Below the pieces are notes generated by a model, which worked only from the letters and a program-made list of their open reading frames with translations, did no database searches and was not told where the DNA came from. A DNA stretch of 26,232 nucleotides. It comes from Pseudomonadota bacterium (GTDB lineage: Bacteria; Myxococcota_A; Polyangia; Polyangiales; Polyangiaceae). Shown here one piece after another: positions 23,728-26,232 of this stretch. The translations under genes and the position numbers were made by a program. The first letter of the stretch is position 1. Each line of letters begins with the position of its first letter. The stretch spans positions 1 through 26,232 of the forward strand of contig JAEZYZ010000075.1 in NCBI GenBank assembly GCA_023418705.1, given 5' to 3'.

Positions 23728-24447
23728 TCAGCCCAAAAGCTCGGTCAGTGCGGGGCGGATCACCTGCTGAACGGCGTGCAGCCGCAGCTGTTGCCGCGCG
23801 CGCCCGTCGAGGAAGCCAGAAGCCGCGAGCTCCTCGCCCAGAGCCGATTCCAGGGCAGGCTCGGAAGCGACGTCCTGAAGCGCCCGCTCGAAAGCTTCGC
23901 TCACCGCCGCGCGCACCGGCTCTCCTCCAGTGCCGATCGCCCAACGCACGAAGGACCAGGCAAGCTCCGCGTGCCGAGCTTCGTCCGCGGCGATGATGCA
24001 CCAGGCGGCCTGGATCACGGCCGAGGGCGCCGCGCTTCGATGCGCCTCGGCCTCGAGCGCTGCCAATGTCTCGCCCACGCACCCTTCCTCCACGGTGGCA
24101 CGCGCGAGCGCCTCGAGATCGAACGGGCCAAGCATGTCGCCGGTCACGGCGAGGGGGCCGGGTCCGAGCGCCTCGCCCAGGTACCGCGAAGCGAGCGCAA
24201 AGCAGATGCGGGCGTGGTGGATCTCGTCGAGCGCTGCACGGTGCGCCGCTTCGACCAGCTCCGGTGGGGCGGCCGCCGCCAGCAACGCCAGCGCAAATCG
24301 CCCGAAGGAAGCCACCGAGGCGTGCTCACCCCGTCCGCTCTCCGCCCAGCGCGCACCAAGGGCTCGCCTGACGTGCGCGGGCTGTCGCTCGATCTCCGCG
24401 TCGAGCTCGGCGAGCCGCGCCCAGAATTCATGACCTGGTGACGACAC
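23728..24447 (-). CDS. Ferritin-like diiron-type protein
   Basis: The 239-residue helical protein has the residues of a ferritin-like four-helix diiron bundle: Glu41 in GEHASVASFGRFAL, DEIHHAR with Glu75 and His78, Glu121 or Glu126 in EEGCVGETLAA, and DEARHAELAW with Glu156 and His159. The paired ExxH motifs are diagnostic. It could store or oxidise iron, or be an oxygenase; the family in myxobacteria is uncharacterised. A GTG at 24447 is three bases after the stop of the Cys-rich lipoprotein gene, so the two are translationally coupled. Spacing from the GAGG just upstream is short. Confidence 0.8.
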   Translation of the reverse strand: MSSPGHEFWARLAELDAEIERQPAHVRRALGARWAESGRGEHASVASFGRFALALLAAAAPPELVEAAHRAALDEIHHARICFALASRYLGEALGPGPLAVTGDMLGPFDLEALARATVEEGCVGETLAALEAEAHRSAAPSAVIQAAWCIIAADEARHAELAWSFVRWAIGTGGEPVRAAVSEAFERALQDVASEPALESALGEELAASGFLDGRARQQLRLHAVQQVIRPALTELLG

Positions 24448-24450
24448 GCC

Positions 24451-25023
24451 TCAACCCAGCGGAGCTCTCGCCCAATCCGCGCGCCGTTGCACCCCTGCCA
24501 ACAGCGGGCGCCCGTCGACCAACAGGGGTCGGCCCTCGCAGCTGATGGATCCCACCATGTAGCAGCACGTTCCGGCGCTCACGGGCTGTGTGTCGGGGCG
24601 CGGTGCGAACGGCCCCGTTCTCTCACCACAGTCGCAAGATCCAGAACCCGGCGGGAAATCAGGCAGCTGCTGGGGGCCGACTTGTGCGGCCGGCGGGCAG
24701 TCGCCCGTCTCCGGGGTGAAGCAATGGGGGCTGACGCAGCACTGGCCATAATAGCCGCCATCGTGCACCGGGCCGCCGCAGAGGGGGTAATCGCCGGCGG
24801 GGTACATTTCGAGCACCTGTCCGCTGCCCCCCGATGCGGTGCTGCCCCCCGATGCGGTGCCGCCTCCGCTGCCGTTCGCGCTGCCGCCGGTCGCCAAGGT
24901 CCCGCTGCCACCGGAGCTGGAGCCGGGGCCCTCCTCCTCCGTGCTGCCGCCGCAGCCACTGGCCACGACCAGTAGCGCCCCGCGACAGATCGCCGCTGTG
25001 AGCCGCGCCGTCATCTTGTCCAT
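24451..25023 (-). CDS. Cys-rich lipoprotein coupled to the ferritin-like protein
   Basis: The 190-residue product has a lipoprotein signal peptide with lipobox VASGC, a Gly/Ser/Thr linker of about 50 residues containing a repeated TASGGS unit, then a Cys-rich domain (PLCGGPVHDGGYYGQCCVSP, then GSCDCGERTGPF and TCCYMVGSISCEGRPLLVDG). The CCY...GRPL ending resembles a segment I associate with myxobacterial ferritin-like proteins. ATG 25023 is chosen; ATG 25014 is an alternative. It is the first gene of a two-gene operon with the ferritin-like gene and diverges from the TlpA-like gene. Confidence 0.75.
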   Translation of the reverse strand: MDKMTARLTAAICRGALLVVASGCGGSTEEEGPGSSSGGSGTLATGGSANGSGGGTASGGSTASGGSGQVLEMYPAGDYPLCGGPVHDGGYYGQCCVSPHCFTPETGDCPPAAQVGPQQLPDFPPGSGSCDCGERTGPFAPRPDTQPVSAGTCCYMVGSISCEGRPLLVDGRPLLAGVQRRADWARAPLG

Positions 25024-25166
25024 GGGCGCTGACCCATGCCCGTTTCGTGCCAGCTCTCCCTGACCTGGAGTGTTGCCTCGATCTCCGGAATTTGCCGCGT
25101 GAAGGCCAGATCGGCGCTCCAAAACGTCCCATCGATGCTTCCTCATCTGCCAGATTGTGCCAGCAA

Positions 25167-25184
25167 CGCGACGCTCCTGTCGCG
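25167..25184. promoter_or_regulatory. 18-bp inverted repeat between divergent genes
   Basis: CGCGAC (25167-25172) and GTCGCG (25179-25184) are perfect 6-bp arms with a six-base spacer. They lie in the gap between the Cys-rich lipoprotein gene and the TlpA-like gene. An operator is possible; high GC makes chance occurrence likely too. Confidence 0.25.
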
Positions 25185-25206
25185 TCCCTCGGGCTGCTCA
25201 CCGCGG

Positions 25207-25221
25207 TTCGATCGGATCGAA
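25207..25221. promoter_or_regulatory. 15-bp palindrome before the TlpA-like gene
   Basis: TTCGATC and GATCGAA flank a single G, a perfect palindrome ending 20 bases before the ATG at 25242. It could be an operator, or form part of the leader RNA, but no bound factor is evident. Confidence 0.3.
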
Positions 25222-25241
25222 GAGCCGCTGTAGGCTTCGGC

Positions 25242-25763
25242 ATGCCAGGATCGACACGGCGGCGCGGTGTCCTGCGCAACCTCCTGCAGGTGGCGCTGGT
25301 GCTCGGCGTTTTCCTCGCGGTCGGCCACTGGCAGACGCGCAACCTGTTGCCGCGCGGCGAGGCGATGGCTCCCGAGTTCACGCTCGCCGACTTGAACGGG
25401 CGACGCGTGCGCCTCAGCGACTTCCGCGGCAAGACGGTCCTCTTGCACTTCTGGGCGACGTGGTGCGGGGTCTGCCGCCAGGAGGTGGGGGCGCTGAATG
25501 CACTCGCTGAGTCGTTGGGCGAGGATCAGGTGCTGCTTGCCGTCGTCGCCGACAGCGACGATCCCGCGGCGATCGAGCAGTTCGTGCGCGAGCACGGCGT
25601 GCGCTATCCCGTGCTCTTGGGCGAGGATCGGGTGATCGACGCTTACAGGGTGAACATGTTTCCCACGAACTACTTCCTGGACCGCGACGGTCGGATCGCG
25701 GGGACGACGGTCGGCATGTCGACCCGCTGGAGCCTGCGGGCGCGCATGGGCTGCGCGCGCTAG
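25242..25763 (+). CDS. TlpA/ResA-like membrane-anchored thioredoxin
   Basis: The 173-residue protein has one N-terminal membrane anchor (about 11-30, LLQVALVLGVFLAVGHW) and an extracytoplasmic thioredoxin fold: MAPEFTLADLNGRRVRLSDF, VLLHFWATWCGVCRQE with the active site CGVC, and the cis-Pro loop MFPTNYFLDRDGRI. Such proteins move electrons to disulfides outside the cytoplasm, for example in cytochrome c maturation or oxidative folding. No cytochrome gene is nearby; the divergent Cys-rich lipoprotein is a conceivable client, by context only. ATG 25242 is the only start that puts the anchor at the N-terminus. Confidence 0.92.
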   Translation: MPGSTRRRGVLRNLLQVALVLGVFLAVGHWQTRNLLPRGEAMAPEFTLADLNGRRVRLSDFRGKTVLLHFWATWCGVCRQEVGALNALAESLGEDQVLLAVVADSDDPAAIEQFVREHGVRYPVLLGEDRVIDAYRVNMFPTNYFLDRDGRIAGTTVGMSTRWSLRARMGCAR

Positions 25764-25802
25764 CGCGAAGCGGGCACGGTGGGGTTTGGTGCCCGCTTCG
25801 CG
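25764..25802 (+). terminator. Strong hairpin after the TlpA-like gene
   Basis: A perfect 14-bp stem (25764-25777 with 25789-25802) and an 11-base loop begin directly after the TAG stop. There is no U tract, as often in high-GC genomes, but the stem is long and stable. It would also lower read-through into the next lipoprotein gene. Confidence 0.6.
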
Positions 25803-26022
25803 GGGGACAGGCGTGCAAACGAAAAGACGAAGAGCGCCGAATTTATCGGGTCGTGTGGCGCCAAACGTGGGAGCGACGGTGAACGCCGTGGACGGCGGGT
25901 GCCTGGTCGCTGGCACGATCGAGGGCGCAGTGGTTGGCACATCCCGGCACACTCGGTCCGCCGTCGTTGTGCGGAGGGGCTGAGTTTCTTCGTGGAACGA
26001 AATCTGCAGGAGCGGCTCCGCG

Positions 26023-26232
26023 ATGACCATCCTTCGTACGGCACTGGGGTTGGGCGCGGCGCTGGCCATGCTCGCGTGTGGCTCGGCTTCCGAGGAGCCC
26101 CGCCCGAACGGCGGCGACTCGTCGACGGGTGGCAGCACTTCGGGCAGCGGCGGGTCGTCGGGCGGCTCGGGGGGCAGCGGTGGGACGGCGAGCGGCGGCA
26201 GCTCTGGGTCTGGCGGGTCGAGTGGGTCGGGC
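26023..26232 (+). CDS. Gly/Ser-rich lipoprotein, 5' end only (runs off window)
   Basis: ATG at 26023 is preceded by AGGAG at 26008-26012. The 70 visible codons encode a lipoprotein signal peptide (lipobox AMLAC, Cys19), a short charged stretch (SASEEPRPNGGD) and then a Ser/Gly/Thr linker that continues past the window edge with no stop. By comparison with the other lipoproteins here, a folded C-terminal domain should follow, but its identity cannot be seen. Confidence 0.8.
   Translation, partial: MTILRTALGLGAALAMLACGSASEEPRPNGGDSSTGGSTSGSGGSSGGSGGSGGTASGGSSGSGGSSGSG

Noticed and set aside
25911..25955. Two sigma54-like TGGCAC sites upstream of the last lipoprotein gene
   Set aside because: In both, the -12 GC falls one base off the strict spacing (one too close, one too far).

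Overview
The window looks like a piece of a large, GC-rich deltaproteobacterial (myxobacterial, probably Polyangiales/Sorangiineae-like) chromosome. This is inferred from the very high GC with strong third-position bias, three Hanks-type Ser/Thr kinase loci in 26 kb (one with an N-terminal zinc ribbon), several lipoproteins with Gly/Ser or Gly/Ala low-complexity linkers, and frequent GTG starts. No rRNA, tRNA, CRISPR array or complete insertion sequence was seen.

Left part (1-9.7 kb, mostly minus strand). A long lipoprotein with a Cys-rich middle and an SpvB/RHS-type domain ends abruptly at base 74, tail-to-tail with a plus-strand ORF entering from the left edge, so it is probably 3'-truncated. 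It is followed by hemL (glutamate-1-semialdehyde aminomutase) and, just upstream on the same strand, a 1239-residue kinase/ATPase/TPR regulator. Next is a decayed second kinase with two homopolymer frameshifts and an early stop.

Middle (10-17.5 kb, mostly plus strand). glyA has a good core promoter very close to its start. It is followed by a two-zinc-ribbon protein, a small-protein/nucleotidyltransferase pair resembling an AbiE-type toxin-antitoxin module, a hypothetical minus-strand gene divergent from a Bcp-type peroxiredoxin, and an overlapping pair: a TPR/PEGA-like envelope protein and a glycine-linker lipoprotein whose C-terminal domain resembles glycoside hydrolase family 12 but lacks the nucleophile.

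Right part (17.5-26.2 kb). A membrane-anchored Ser/Thr kinase is followed by a decayed stretch containing a broken vapB, a truncated vapC and a possible minus-strand gene remnant. Then come a small hypothetical, a Cys-rich lipoprotein, an SDR oxidoreductase divergent from a LysR regulator with a perfect 23-bp inverted repeat between them, a small ORF that may be a gene remnant, a ferritin-like protein coupled to a Cys-rich lipoprotein, a TlpA-like thioredoxin with a strong hairpin after its stop codon, and the 5' end of another Gly/Ser-rich lipoprotein.

Housekeeping genes (hemL, glyA, bcp) are interspersed with lineage-specific signalling and envelope genes. The most interesting material is the set of decaying accessory loci (RHS gene, kinase, vapBC), the AbiE-like pair with an apparently missing catalytic Asp, and the GH12-like lipoprotein pair. 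All functional assignments come from reading motifs by eye; no database search was made.
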